From: CAUYXJ01 sp963577065
GTDB lineage: Bacteria > Chloroflexota > Dehalococcoidia > Tepidiformales > Tepidiformaceae
DNA: 37,559 nucleotides
Assembly: GCA_963577065.1 (NCBI GenBank)
Contig: CAUYXJ010000017.1
Location: forward strand, 1 to 37,559
Reading direction: 5' to 3'
A program made the position numbers and the translations under genes. Below are positions 7,857 to 15,847 of the stretch, piece after piece. Each line of letters opens with the position of its first letter. The stretch's first letter is position 1. Below the pieces are notes generated by a model that worked only from the letters and a program-made list of their open reading frames with translations, ran no database searches and was not told the DNA's origin.

Positions 7857-9131
7857 GTGGGCGCGCGCGTCCTCCTAGTGGGCATGGGTGCACGCGAGCA
7901 CGCGGTCGCCTGGAAGCTCAGCCAGAGCCCGGATGTCGACGCAATCTACGTCGCGCCGGGGAACGGCGGGACCGCTCAGGTGGCCACGAACGTCCCCATC
8001 GGACCGCGGGAAATCGACGAGATCGTGGCCGCCACGCGCGAGCTCGACATCGACTTCTATCTGGCCACCACGGACGACCCCCAACCCCTCGGGCTCGTCG
8101 ACCGCCTGCGCGAACGGGGACTGCCCTGCTACGGCCCCACAGCGGCAGCAGCGCAGATCGAGGCGAGCAAGGCCTGGTCGAAGCAGTTCATGGTCGACCA
8201 GGGCATCAAGACCGCGGCGCACCGCACGTTCAGCGACCACGCCGAGGCCAGCGCCTATCTCCACGAGGGTGAGGACCGCCCGATCGTCGTCAAAGCCAGC
8301 GGGCTGGCAGCGGGGAAAGGCGCCCTCGTCTGCGACGACCGGGCGGCGGCGCTCACGGCCCTCGAAGCGATCATGGTGCGGCGCGAATTCGGTACCGCGG
8401 GCGACCAGGTGGTGATCGAGGAGCGGCTGGCCGGTTGGGAAACGAGCGCGCACGCGATCTGCGACGGAACGACCGCTCTCCTTACCCCGTCCGCCACGGA
8501 CTACAAGCGCGCGCTCGACGGCGGGCGCGGGCTGAACACCGGCGGCATGGGCGCCTACAGTCCCAGTGTTGACGTGACGCCCGCGCTGACCGCCGCGATT
8601 GAGCGCGATGTCGTGGGACCGACCATCGCGGGCATGGCCGCGCTCGGGACGCCCTTCGTCGGCACGCTCTACCCGGGCCTGATGATCACCGCGGAGGGGA
8701 ACCAGGTGCTCGAATTCAACGCCCGCTTCGGCGACCCCGAGGCGCAGGTCCTCATGGCTCGCCTTGAAAGCGACCTCTTCGCGATCTGCCGGGCGGCGGC
8801 CGCAGGGGAGCTTGCGAACGTCGACATCAACTGGTCTGACGAGCCGGCGGTCGGGGTGGTAGTGGCGAGTGGGGGGTATCCGGAGTCCTATACGACCGGT
8901 CACCTCATCGAGGGGCTCGACGATGTCGACGACGATGTCGAGGTCTTTCACAGCGGGACAAAGGCGATGGGCGAGGGGATCGTCACGAACGGCGGCCGCG
9001 TGCTCACGGTCGTCGCGCGCGAACCAACGCTCGCGGCGGCGCGCGCGAAGGCGTACGCGAACGCGCGCCGGATCCGGTTCGAGGGCGCCTCTATGCGCAG
9101 CGACATCGGGAAGGTTGGAGGGACGGCGTGA
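7857..9131 (+). CDS. purD: Phosphoribosylamine-glycine ligase (GAR synthetase)
   Basis: PurD joins glycine to phosphoribosylamine with ATP, the second step of IMP synthesis. The 424 residues match the family. The N-terminal domain starts RVLLVGMGAREHAVAWKL, a GxGxREH-type motif, followed by APGNGGTA. The ATP-grasp region shows SKAWSKQFM, IVVKASGLAAGKGALVC, a LNTGGMGAYSP loop, and LEFNARFGDPEAQVLM carrying the metal-binding Glu/Asn. The start is GTG at 7857 with GAGGGAGG upstream. The last codons overlap purE, so the two are translationally coupled. Confidence 0.96.
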   Translation: MGARVLLVGMGAREHAVAWKLSQSPDVDAIYVAPGNGGTAQVATNVPIGPREIDEIVAATRELDIDFYLATTDDPQPLGLVDRLRERGLPCYGPTAAAAQIEASKAWSKQFMVDQGIKTAAHRTFSDHAEASAYLHEGEDRPIVVKASGLAAGKGALVCDDRAAALTALEAIMVRREFGTAGDQVVIEERLAGWETSAHAICDGTTALLTPSATDYKRALDGGRGLNTGGMGAYSPSVDVTPALTAAIERDVVGPTIAGMAALGTPFVGTLYPGLMITAEGNQVLEFNARFGDPEAQVLMARLESDLFAICRAAAAGELANVDINWSDEPAVGVVVASGGYPESYTTGHLIEGLDDVDDDVEVFHSGTKAMGEGIVTNGGRVLTVVAREPTLAAARAKAYANARRIRFEGASMRSDIGKVGGTA

Positions 9132-9592
9132 GCACACCACTGGTTGCGATCCTGATGGGATCGAAGAACGATGCCGCACTGATGGAGCCGACGGAACAGG
9201 CCCTCGCAGGGCTTGGCATTGCCTCGGAAACGCACGTGATGTCGGCCCATCGCACACCCGATAAGGTTCGCGATTTCGCGCGCGCAGCCCTCGACTCCGG
9301 CTTCGAAGTCATCATCTGCGCGGCTGGTGGCGCTGCCCACCTGCCGGGCGCAGTGGCGGCTCAGACGACCCTCCCGGTCATCGGCGTGCCGCTCGCGACC
9401 AGCGACGTGGCCGGCGGCCAGGACGCCATCTACGGGGTCCTGCAGATGCCCCCTGGGGTGCCTGTGGCGGGGGTCGCAGTCGGGGCCTGGGGCGCGCGCA
9501 ACGCTGCCTTCCTCGCCGCCGCGATCCTCTCCCTCGGCCACGACGACATCCGCGCCGCGTACGCCGCCTTCCGCGAAAAGCAGTCGCGCTAG
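9128..9592 (+). CDS. purE: N5-carboxyaminoimidazole ribonucleotide mutase (class I PurE)
   Basis: PurE moves the carboxylate of N5-CAIR to C4, giving CAIR in purine synthesis. The 154-residue product shows the active-site SAHRTPDK and the GGAAHLPGAVAAQT and LPVIGVPL segments. It also has a QMPPGVPVAGVAVG strand and NAAFLAAAIL near the C-terminus. The usual MGSxSD loop reads MGSKND. Class I PurE works with PurK, which is not in this window. GTG 9128 overlaps the purD stop by 4 bases. A strong hairpin follows the stop codon. Confidence 0.95.
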   Translation: MSTPLVAILMGSKNDAALMEPTEQALAGLGIASETHVMSAHRTPDKVRDFARAALDSGFEVIICAAGGAAHLPGAVAAQTTLPVIGVPLATSDVAGGQDAIYGVLQMPPGVPVAGVAVGAWGARNAAFLAAAILSLGHDDIRAAYAAFREKQSR

Positions 9593-9635
9593 GCGGGACT
9601 CCAGGGAGCTCCTTCATGGGCTCCTGGGAGCCGCC
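9592..9635 (+). terminator. Hairpin after purE, no U-tract
   Basis: GGCGG (9592-9596) pairs with CCGCC (9631-9635). Inside it, ACTCCAGGGAGC can pair imperfectly with GGGCTCCTGGGAG around a short TCCTTCAT loop. The position directly after the purE stop suits transcript termination or 3'-end protection. There is no T-run downstream, so it is not a canonical intrinsic terminator. Confidence 0.35.
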
Positions 9636-9796
9636 AGCCTAATCCGGTCAAGACATACGCTGGACCGCCGCGCGGAACGGTTACGAGCTATCCCCGGCGC
9701 GCGGGCTCCTAGATGTCATGGCTCACAGCCGGCTGAACCTGCCCGAGGCTCCCGCATAAGCCGAGACTGGTAATAGGAGCCGACGGACGCGCCGCC

Positions 9797-9831
9797 GCGC
9801 CGTCTCCATCTGCCATAATTGAAGACGGCGC
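9797..9831. promoter_or_regulatory. Perfect dyad around a -10-like CATAAT: candidate Fic-module operator
   Basis: GCGCCGTCT (9797-9805) and AGACGGCGC (9823-9831) are perfect 9-bp inverted arms separated by 17 bases. The spacer contains CATAAT (9814-9819), a plausible -10 element for the antitoxin that starts 50 bases later. Toxin-antitoxin operons are often repressed by their own products at such dyads. An RNA hairpin is the alternative reading. No clear -35 is visible. Confidence 0.4.
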
Positions 9832-9868
9832 ATGCGGGGGTAAACTCCGCTCCACGAAGGAACTAAAA

Positions 9869-10027
9869 ATGACTCAACGCGCGTCGCGAAACGAGGGAGG
9901 CCGCAACTCGGACCAGCCGGCGACTCGGCGCGAGCTTGAGGATGCCCGGCGGGTCGCGATCGAGAAGATGGCCGATGCGTTCAAGGAGCTCTACGGGCCA
10001 GCGCTCAAAGAGCTCGAGCGAGCCTGA
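9869..10027 (+). CDS. Small antitoxin-like protein before Fic/Doc
   Basis: This is a 52-residue charged protein with an unstructured Arg/Asn/Gly-rich start and a helical second half (about residues 21-51) rich in Glu, Arg and Lys, ending in LKELERA. ATG 9869 has a good site (GAAGGAAC) 8 bases upstream. I do not recognise a named family; the assignment as antitoxin rests on size, charge and position directly upstream of a Fic/Doc gene. The full inhibitory motif [S/T]xxxE[G/N] of Fic antitoxins is not present. The stop TGA (10025-10027) is in the same frame as the toxin. Confidence 0.6.
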   Translation: MTQRASRNEGGRNSDQPATRRELEDARRVAIEKMADAFKELYGPALKELERA

Positions 10028-10030
10028 GAA

Positions 10031-10495
10031 CTGCCTAAGCGCCTCCTCCACGTCTCCCCTTTCGAAGTCGAGATATTTTGCCACCAACTGGCGCTGAACT
10101 TCTTCCCTGAGTACGGGAGCGACATCCCCTCCTACCGAGCAAATCTCGTCCGCCCGGACCTTCTCGAATCCGCGCTAGGGCTAACGCGACAGCCGTACTA
10201 CAAGGGGACGATCGAGAAGGCCGGGGCCCTGCTTAGGTCGATGGTCAAGAATCACCCTTTCCTCGATGGAAACAAGCGATTGGGCTTGGCTACGACGTTC
10301 ATGTTCATGTTCATGTTCATGAACGGTCGCGTCTGGACGGCGAGCAACGAAGAGCTTGTGGAGTTCGTGTTGAGACTGGCCAGCAGCGACCCGTCAATGA
10401 AGTGGCGGACAGTCGCGAGATGGCTTCGCGATCACTCGGTCAGACTTGATCTAGCAGACGTAGATCGCAGGAAGCTCTCCCAGCTGAGGACGTAG
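10031..10495 (+). CDS. Fic/Doc family toxin, start codon unclear
   Basis: Fic/Doc proteins AMPylate or phosphorylate target proteins; Doc inactivates EF-Tu. The active-site motif NHPFLDGNKR is intact, including the catalytic His and the phosphate-binding GNKR. The upstream PDLLESALGL and EKAGALLRSMV match the helices that normally precede the motif, so coding begins well before ATG 10241. In that frame there is no ATG, GTG or TTG between the antitoxin TGA and 10241. The best candidate is CTG 10031, just after the TGA, giving 154 residues. Starting at 10241 would remove half of the fold. A (TTCATG)4 repeat encodes a Phe-Met run directly after GNKR. Activity is uncertain. Confidence 0.72.
   Translation: MPKRLLHVSPFEVEIFCHQLALNFFPEYGSDIPSYRANLVRPDLLESALGLTRQPYYKGTIEKAGALLRSMVKNHPFLDGNKRLGLATTFMFMFMFMNGRVWTASNEELVEFVLRLASSDPSMKWRTVARWLRDHSVRLDLADVDRRKLSQLRT
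10298..10321 (+). repeat. Hexanucleotide microsatellite (TTCATG)x4 inside the Fic gene
   Basis: Four perfect tandem TTCATG units encode alternating Phe and Met, immediately after the GNKR motif. Gain or loss of a unit keeps frame and changes the helix by two residues. From GNKR to the following Asn-Gly there are 14 residues here; phage P1 Doc, as I recall its sequence, has 12. One unit may therefore be an extra copy. Confidence 0.85.
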
Positions 10496-10718
10496 TCCGA
10501 GCCGAAGCCAACCTCCGGAGCGCCAATCAGGCTTACAGAGATGCGGTCGGTCGTCGACTCCGACAGGTCGAACGGGCGCTCGACGCCGTGGCAGAGCTGC
10601 CGAGCTCCCCCATCGCCGCCGATCGCTGACCTCCGTCCAGACAGGCCAGGGGAGTGGCGTGCCGACTGCAATTCGCGGCCGAGGCGCCCTTCGCCCGCAC
10701 CTGGCCTGAGCCCCCTCG

Positions 10719-12491
10719 CTACGCACCGCCGGCCGCCGCGCGGATGGCGGCGCCGTGCTCGTCGAGGCCGGGCGCCCGCTGCCGCGGGGTGGGGTCGGCC
10801 AGCGCGATCAGCGGGCCGGGGTGGTCCATCGAACGGCCGCTGACCGTGGCGAGGCGTTCGAGCGCCCAGCTCGGGTCTGTGCGGCTCTGGGCGAGGGTGT
10901 CGTCGAGAGGCGTCGTCTCGGGACCGGCCTCGCCTGCGCGGATCGACTCGACGAGGGTGTAGGCGAGCGCACCCACCTGCCCGATATCGAGCAGCGTGGC
11001 GCCCCCGCCGCCTCCGAGACGACGGCCCAGAAGCTCGCGCGAGATGGCCAGGAACGCGGTCAGCGCGCCGATCGGATCGCCGTAGGGGTAGCCGGAATTT
11101 GCGGCCGTCTCACCGCCGAGGGCCGAGGCGTAGCCGGAGGCTGCCTCGAAGGACCAGCCCATCCCCCGCAGGTCGGCAAGCGGCCCCGCAGTTTCGTAGC
11201 CCGGCAGCGAAGTGGCGATGATCTCGGGGCTGAAGGCGGCGACGCTCGCGAAGTCCAGGCCGCCTCGACGACGGGCGTCTCCGGAGAGGTTGTCGATGAC
11301 GATGTCGGCTGAGCCCAGGAGCGAGCCCAAGAGGCGTCGGTCCGCCGCGTCGCGGAGGTCGATCGCCGCCGAGGTCTTGCCGAGATTGAGCGGCTCGAAC
11401 ATCCAGGACACGGCCTCGTCGTCACGGAGCCGGCCGCTGCTCCGCCAGAAGTCGCCGGCCTCTGGCTCGCACTTCAGGACGAACGCGCCGTAATCGGCGA
11501 GCAGGCGCGAGGCGAGGGGCCCGGCCCAATGCTGCGTAACCTCGACGACGATCAGGCCGCTCAGCGGGCCGGGGATGGGGGCCGGGAGCGCTTCGCGCAG
11601 CGCAGAGCGGAGCGCCGTGCGGCCGGGCGGGGGCGAGGTCGGCGGCCCCGCGCTTCGCTCGACGCGGTACGGGATCCCTGGCCGGAGCCCGCCATCCGGT
11701 CCCGCGACCAAGGCTCCCCGCCGCCTGAGGTAGGCAGAGGCGGGGAGGTCGCCCAGGGGGAGGACGGGGGCGTAGGGCAGGCCCGCTTCCTGAGCGAGCC
11801 GGACGACTTCGTCGACCGAGTGCGCGCGGAACCAAGGTTCGGCGGCGCTCCATACCGCCGCGCCCGCCTCGCGGCGCGAGCCCTGGCTGGGGTACGCATC
11901 GACGAGGTCGGCGCGGCCGATCAGCGCGCAGAACTTCGGCCATTCGGTCGGTACCGCTTGGTAGGCGCCAACGTCGCCGTCGGCGCAAGGAACGATGCCG
12001 AGGGGGTAGGACGCAGACCCGGTAGGAGGCACCGACGCGCGCGTCACGCCCACGGAAGCGGCCGAGACGAGAGGCATGATGATGTGCAGAGCGACGTGCT
12101 CGGCGTCGACCCGAGCAGCTCTGGGGCGCTGCCCCGCGACCACGCTGAGCGCCTGCAGGAAAGCGGCGGATGCCGCTACTTCTGCGAGCACCGTCGCGAG
12201 GTGGCCGCTAGGCGGCAGGAGGCCCTCACCCTCGCGGTCCGGGGAGGGGTTGCGCGCGCCTACCGTGCGGCGGGCGCGCGCGAACGCGGCCTCGTCGGCG
12301 GTGAGCGCGACGCAAGCGTCGGCGCCGGCCGCCTGTGGCTGACCGCGGTCGCACACACAGATCGTCGTTGAGGTAGCGGCAGTGGGCGGGGCAGTGGCGA
12401 TGCCGAGCGCTTCCAGCAGCGCTTCGAGCGGGCCTGCGACGCGCGATTGCGTCTGCACCAGGACCGTCAGGGGGATGGGGTCGAGCGACAT
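10719..12491 (-). CDS. CaiB/BaiF (family III) CoA-transferase-like protein with permuted halves
   Basis: Family III transferases move CoA between acids through an aspartyl-CoA intermediate. The 590-residue product holds two family segments in an unusual order. Residues about 128-278 resemble the C-terminal part of the family (VDAEHVALHIIMPLV, WPKFCALIG, then AGLPYAPVLPL). Residues about 311-545 resemble the N-terminal catalytic part (GLIVVEVTQHWAGPLASRLL, LNLGKTSAAIDL, ADIVIDNLSG, TSLPGYETAGP, then GDPIGALTAFLAI). The stretch that usually carries the nucleophilic Asp reads GMGWSFEAASG (about 443-453) with no Asp, so classical activity is doubtful. It follows the methyltransferase by 66 bases. 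It could be a diverged tandem protein rather than a true permutation. Confidence 0.8.
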   Translation of the reverse strand: MSLDPIPLTVLVQTQSRVAGPLEALLEALGIATAPPTAATSTTICVCDRGQPQAAGADACVALTADEAAFARARRTVGARNPSPDREGEGLLPPSGHLATVLAEVAASAAFLQALSVVAGQRPRAARVDAEHVALHIIMPLVSAASVGVTRASVPPTGSASYPLGIVPCADGDVGAYQAVPTEWPKFCALIGRADLVDAYPSQGSRREAGAAVWSAAEPWFRAHSVDEVVRLAQEAGLPYAPVLPLGDLPASAYLRRRGALVAGPDGGLRPGIPYRVERSAGPPTSPPPGRTALRSALREALPAPIPGPLSGLIVVEVTQHWAGPLASRLLADYGAFVLKCEPEAGDFWRSSGRLRDDEAVSWMFEPLNLGKTSAAIDLRDAADRRLLGSLLGSADIVIDNLSGDARRRGGLDFASVAAFSPEIIATSLPGYETAGPLADLRGMGWSFEAASGYASALGGETAANSGYPYGDPIGALTAFLAISRELLGRRLGGGGGATLLDIGQVGALAYTLVESIRAGEAGPETTPLDDTLAQSRTDPSWALERLATVSGRSMDHPGPLIALADPTPRQRAPGLDEHGAAIRAAAGGA

Positions 12492-12557
12492 CGGCCGCCG
12501 TACGGTAGCCGACCCGGCGACGGTGCGTCCGCGACCGGCCGCGGCGGCCGGACCCGC

Positions 12558-13337
12558 CTACGCCCGCTGGAGCGACAGCGGCGCGAGCTCGACGACGTAC
12601 TGAGCGCCGTCCCGGAGCTCGGCCCGGATCTCCCAGCTGTTCGCTGCGAGAAGCGCGGCCACGTCGTCGAAGGCTGGCCAGCGGTACTCCATCCAGGGCG
12701 AAACGACGTTGCCGGCCCGCACGCGGAACCTCACGAGCCCGCGGGGGCGTCCCATCGCGGCGTTCCTGCGGTGGTACGCGCGGTGCCGCGGGTCCTCTGT
12801 CGCGAGGGCATCCATGCCCTCCGCGAGCACGATCCCGTCCTCTGCGCACAGAGCTCGGAGCGCATCGAGAAACCGTGCGGCCGCACGGTCATCGCCCAAG
12901 AGGCCCAGGTTGTTCCCCATCAGGAGCAGCGTGTCGAATTGCGGCCGCTCGTTCGCGGATCGGAGCTCCTCGACGGTTCCCAGAAACAGGTCCTCTATCC
13001 CCCGGCTGCGGCAGACATCGAGCGCTCCCTCCGAGACGTCGAGGGCCGTTACCGCGCGCCCGCGCGTCTGTAGCGGAATCGCGAACCGACCCGCACCCGC
13101 GCCGATATCGAGAACGCGCCCGCGTACCCGCTCGAGGACCCAATCGGCCGTCGGGCCCGACGGTTCGTCGAGAAACTGCTTGGGTGCCATCGTCTCGATC
13201 AGGCCGTCGTCGCGTTCGATCAAGAGCGGGGTCACGTCCCTGTCCGCGCTCTCCATGAAGCGGCGCAGGACGATGCCCAGTGGATCGCCAAGGGTAGGAC
13301 CAGTTTCGCCCTCGCCCGTCCCCGGAAGTGCGCTCAT
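12558..13337 (-). CDS. Class I SAM-dependent methyltransferase
   Basis: This is a 259-residue soluble protein with a Rossmann-type methyltransferase core. Motif I is VLDIGAGAGRFAIPL at about residues 75-90, the acidic loop follows in AVTALDVSEGALDVC, and the next strand holds FDTLLLMGNNLGLL. A helical N-terminal region of about 70 residues includes DRDVTPLLIERDDG. The substrate cannot be told from sequence. It is flanked by a NIPSNAP-type gene and the CaiB-like gene on the same strand, each less than 70 bases away, so the three probably form an operon. Confidence 0.85.
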   Translation of the reverse strand: MSALPGTGEGETGPTLGDPLGIVLRRFMESADRDVTPLLIERDDGLIETMAPKQFLDEPSGPTADWVLERVRGRVLDIGAGAGRFAIPLQTRGRAVTALDVSEGALDVCRSRGIEDLFLGTVEELRSANERPQFDTLLLMGNNLGLLGDDRAAARFLDALRALCAEDGIVLAEGMDALATEDPRHRAYHRRNAAMGRPRGLVRFRVRAGNVVSPWMEYRWPAFDDVAALLAANSWEIRAELRDGAQYVVELAPLSLQRA

Positions 13338-13392
13338 GAGTGGGGCCTTCTCAGCGTGCGCGCCGCGGCGAGCTGCAAGCGGGCGAGTCCGT

Positions 13393-13719
13393 TCAGGAAA
13401 GCGGCGAGAAATCCGTGGGGTTCATGAGCTGGTTCGTGATGTGGTGCACCAGCGGTCCGTTCTCTTCCGACGCTGCCCGCGCCTTCTGCCAATCCGGGTC
13501 GGCCCCGAAGGCGGCCCAGGCGCGGTCGCGCTGGGCGGCGTCTTCGAAGGCGAGCATGTACCAGAGCTCGTCGCTGCGGCCGCCGACGGCGTTCGTCCAG
13601 TAGCCGATGTTCTTGATGCCGTGCTTCTCGAAGAGCGCGAGGGTGTGGTCGCGGAAGCGCGCCTGGAGGGCGCCCATCTTCCCGGGGTGGGCGGTGTAAA
13701 TGCGGAGTTCGTAGATCAT
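13393..13719 (-). CDS. NIPSNAP-family protein
   Basis: This is a 108-residue alpha/beta-barrel (dimeric ferredoxin-like) protein. It opens with the typical MIYELRIYTAHPGKMGAL and later has HGIKNIGYWT and a LWYMLAFEDAAQRDRAW stretch, all standard for short bacterial NIPSNAP proteins. Functions in bacteria are poorly defined; many sit near oxygenases and CoA-linked catabolic genes, as here. ATG 13719 has AGGAGGG upstream. It is the first gene of the minus-strand trio with the methyltransferase and CaiB-like genes, divergent from the monooxygenase. Confidence 0.87.
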   Translation of the reverse strand: MIYELRIYTAHPGKMGALQARFRDHTLALFEKHGIKNIGYWTNAVGGRSDELWYMLAFEDAAQRDRAWAAFGADPDWQKARAASEENGPLVHHITNQLMNPTDFSPLS

Positions 13720-13906
13720 GTGGCCCTCCTGCAGAGTCCGATTCTACGCGGCGGCCGTCGCCCCCGATCGCGCGCGCGGGCCCGCTGGTGGGGAGAAGGT
13801 GCGGCGCGGCGCAACGGGCATCGAGGGGAGGCGATCCGACGGCTGGCTCCGCACGCACCCGGCCGCTAGGCTGCGGTAACCGCCCGAAACCGGCGAGGAG
13901 TGATGC

Positions 13907-15841
13907 ATGGCGATTTCCCGCGCGATCGAGCCCATTCCCGATGACGATGAGGCTATCCGGCGGGCGCTCGCGGACGCGCACCTGCCCTCGCTCCTGCCCG
14001 CACTCGCGCAGATCACCGGCGACCACTCCCTGCTGCGCAAGGACCTAATGCCCGACACCATCGTGGCGGCGGCGGAACAGGGCGGGCTCTCGCGCGAAGC
14101 GCAGGCCGAGGTGCGCGAACTCGCCCTCGAAACGCTGAGCGCTTGGCGCGATGCCGGCAGCAGCGTCGCCCCGCCGCCTTCGCCAGAGGGCGTGCGCGGG
14201 ATGATGGATTACATGGTCGGCAAGCAGGTGAGTGACGAGTACATCCCCCTCCTTTTGGAGGAACTGGCTTTCGCCGACGAAGACGCGCGTGCGCCGGCCT
14301 GGCGCAAGGACGAGATCGACGCTGGCCGCGAATTCCGTGCCGTCATCATCGGCGCCGGGATGTCCGGCATCCTCGCGGCCATCCGCCTGAAACAGGCCGG
14401 CGTGCCCTTTGTTGTCGTCGAGAAGAACGCGGACGTGGGTGGCACCTGGTTCGAGAACACGTACCCCGGCGCGCGCGTGGACTCCTCGAATCACGCCTAT
14501 AGCTACTCGTTCGCGCAGAAGCTCGATTGGCCCTACCACCACTCGACGCAGGAGGTGCTCCTCAAGTACTTCCGCGATTGCGCCGAGGAGTTCGGCGTGC
14601 TGGGCGACATCCGCTTCAACACAGAAGTCGTCTCGGCGGAGTTCGACGAGGCCCGTTGCGTCTGGGCTGTGAAGGTGCGTGGCGGGGCCGGCGGCGAGGT
14701 CGAGGAAACCATCGAGTGCGAGGCGCTGATAAGCGCGGTCGGGCAGCTGAACCGGCCCAAGTACCCGGACTTCCCCGGCATTGGCAGCTTCGAAGGGCCG
14801 TGGTTCCACTCAGCAGAGTGGAACCACGATCTCGACCTCAGCGGCAAGACCGTGGCCGTGATCGGCACCGGCGCGAGCGCCTCCCAGTTCATCCCCAATG
14901 TGGCCGCCGCCGCCGCCGAGCTGCGGGTCTTCCAGCGCACGCCGAACTGGTACGTAGCTGTGCCCACCTATCACGAGCAGGTCGCTGAAGGGATGCAGTG
15001 GCTGCTGGGCCACGTGCCCACCTACGCGCAGTGGTACCGCTTCTGGCTGTTCTGGGCGATCTCGGATGGCCTCCTCCCGATGGTGGCGGTCGACGACGAC
15101 TGGCAGCCGGGGGATCTCACGGTCGGTGCGGGTAACCGCGAACTGCGGGACATGCTCGCCACCTCGATGACGGCGCAGTTCGAGGACCGTCCGGACCTGC
15201 TCGAGAAGGTAATCCCGACCTATCCCCCGGCCTCGAAGCGCATCGTCCTCGACAACGGAATCTGGCCCGCGACCCTGAAGCGTGAGCACGTGCAGCTCAT
15301 CTCCGAATCGATTCGCGAGATCACGCCCCGGGGCATCGTCACCGAAGACGGCGAAGAGCACGCGGTCGACGTGATCATCTACGGGACGGGGTTCCAGGCC
15401 TCGCGCTTCCTTACGCCGATGAAGGTGGTGGGCCGCGGCGGGGCCGACCTCCACGAACAGTGGGCGGGCGACGCGCGTGCCTACCTGGGCATAACCATCC
15501 CCAACTTCCCCAACTTCTTCTGCCTCTACGGCCCGAACACGAACATCGTCGTCAACGGCAGCATCGTCTACTTCTCCGAGTGCGAAGTGCAGTACGTGCT
15601 CGAGTGCATCCGCCTGCTCCTCGAGGGTGGGCACCGTGGCCTGGACTGCAAGCAGTCCGTGCACGATGCCTACAACGAGCGCATCGACGCGGGCAATCTG
15701 AAGGTGGCCTGGGGCGTCTCGAACGTGCCCAGCTGGTACAAGAGCGCGTCCGGGCGGGTGGCGCAGAACTGGCCGTTCACCCTGCTGGAGTACTGGCAGC
15801 AAACGAAGCGGGCCGACCCCGCCGACTACGTCCTTCTCTAG
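13907..15841 (+). CDS. Type I Baeyer-Villiger monooxygenase, HAPMO-like
   Basis: This FAD- and NADPH-dependent enzyme is expected to insert oxygen next to a ketone. The 644 residues include an N-terminal helical extension (1-140) as in 4-hydroxyacetophenone monooxygenase. The FAD-binding GAGMSG is at 149-154, followed by VGGTWFENTYPGARVD. The NADPH Rossmann motif VIGTGASASQ comes later. The fingerprint region reads FEGPWFHSAEWN (295-306), matching FxGxxxHxxxW but with Asn where Pro or Asp is usual. ATG 13907 follows GAGGAG. The actual substrate is unknown; nearby P450 and CaiB-like genes suggest catabolism of hydrophobic compounds. Confidence 0.92.
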   Translation: MAISRAIEPIPDDDEAIRRALADAHLPSLLPALAQITGDHSLLRKDLMPDTIVAAAEQGGLSREAQAEVRELALETLSAWRDAGSSVAPPPSPEGVRGMMDYMVGKQVSDEYIPLLLEELAFADEDARAPAWRKDEIDAGREFRAVIIGAGMSGILAAIRLKQAGVPFVVVEKNADVGGTWFENTYPGARVDSSNHAYSYSFAQKLDWPYHHSTQEVLLKYFRDCAEEFGVLGDIRFNTEVVSAEFDEARCVWAVKVRGGAGGEVEETIECEALISAVGQLNRPKYPDFPGIGSFEGPWFHSAEWNHDLDLSGKTVAVIGTGASASQFIPNVAAAAAELRVFQRTPNWYVAVPTYHEQVAEGMQWLLGHVPTYAQWYRFWLFWAISDGLLPMVAVDDDWQPGDLTVGAGNRELRDMLATSMTAQFEDRPDLLEKVIPTYPPASKRIVLDNGIWPATLKREHVQLISESIREITPRGIVTEDGEEHAVDVIIYGTGFQASRFLTPMKVVGRGGADLHEQWAGDARAYLGITIPNFPNFFCLYGPNTNIVVNGSIVYFSECEVQYVLECIRLLLEGGHRGLDCKQSVHDAYNERIDAGNLKVAWGVSNVPSWYKSASGRVAQNWPFTLLEYWQQTKRADPADYVLL

Positions 15842-15847
15842 AGCGCG

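Noticed and set aside
6746..9257. Long minus-strand open frames opposite guaA and purD
   Set aside because: They mirror well-conserved purine genes and show no motif or start signal of their own.
10241..10495. ATG 10241 as the start of the Fic toxin
   Set aside because: Family-like helices (PDLLESALGL, EKAGALLRSMV) lie upstream in the same frame, so this start would delete half the domain.
10450..10626. Short helical-looking plus-strand frame after the Fic gene
   Set aside because: It reads as a charged helix but has no start codon after the preceding stop and no recognisable family.
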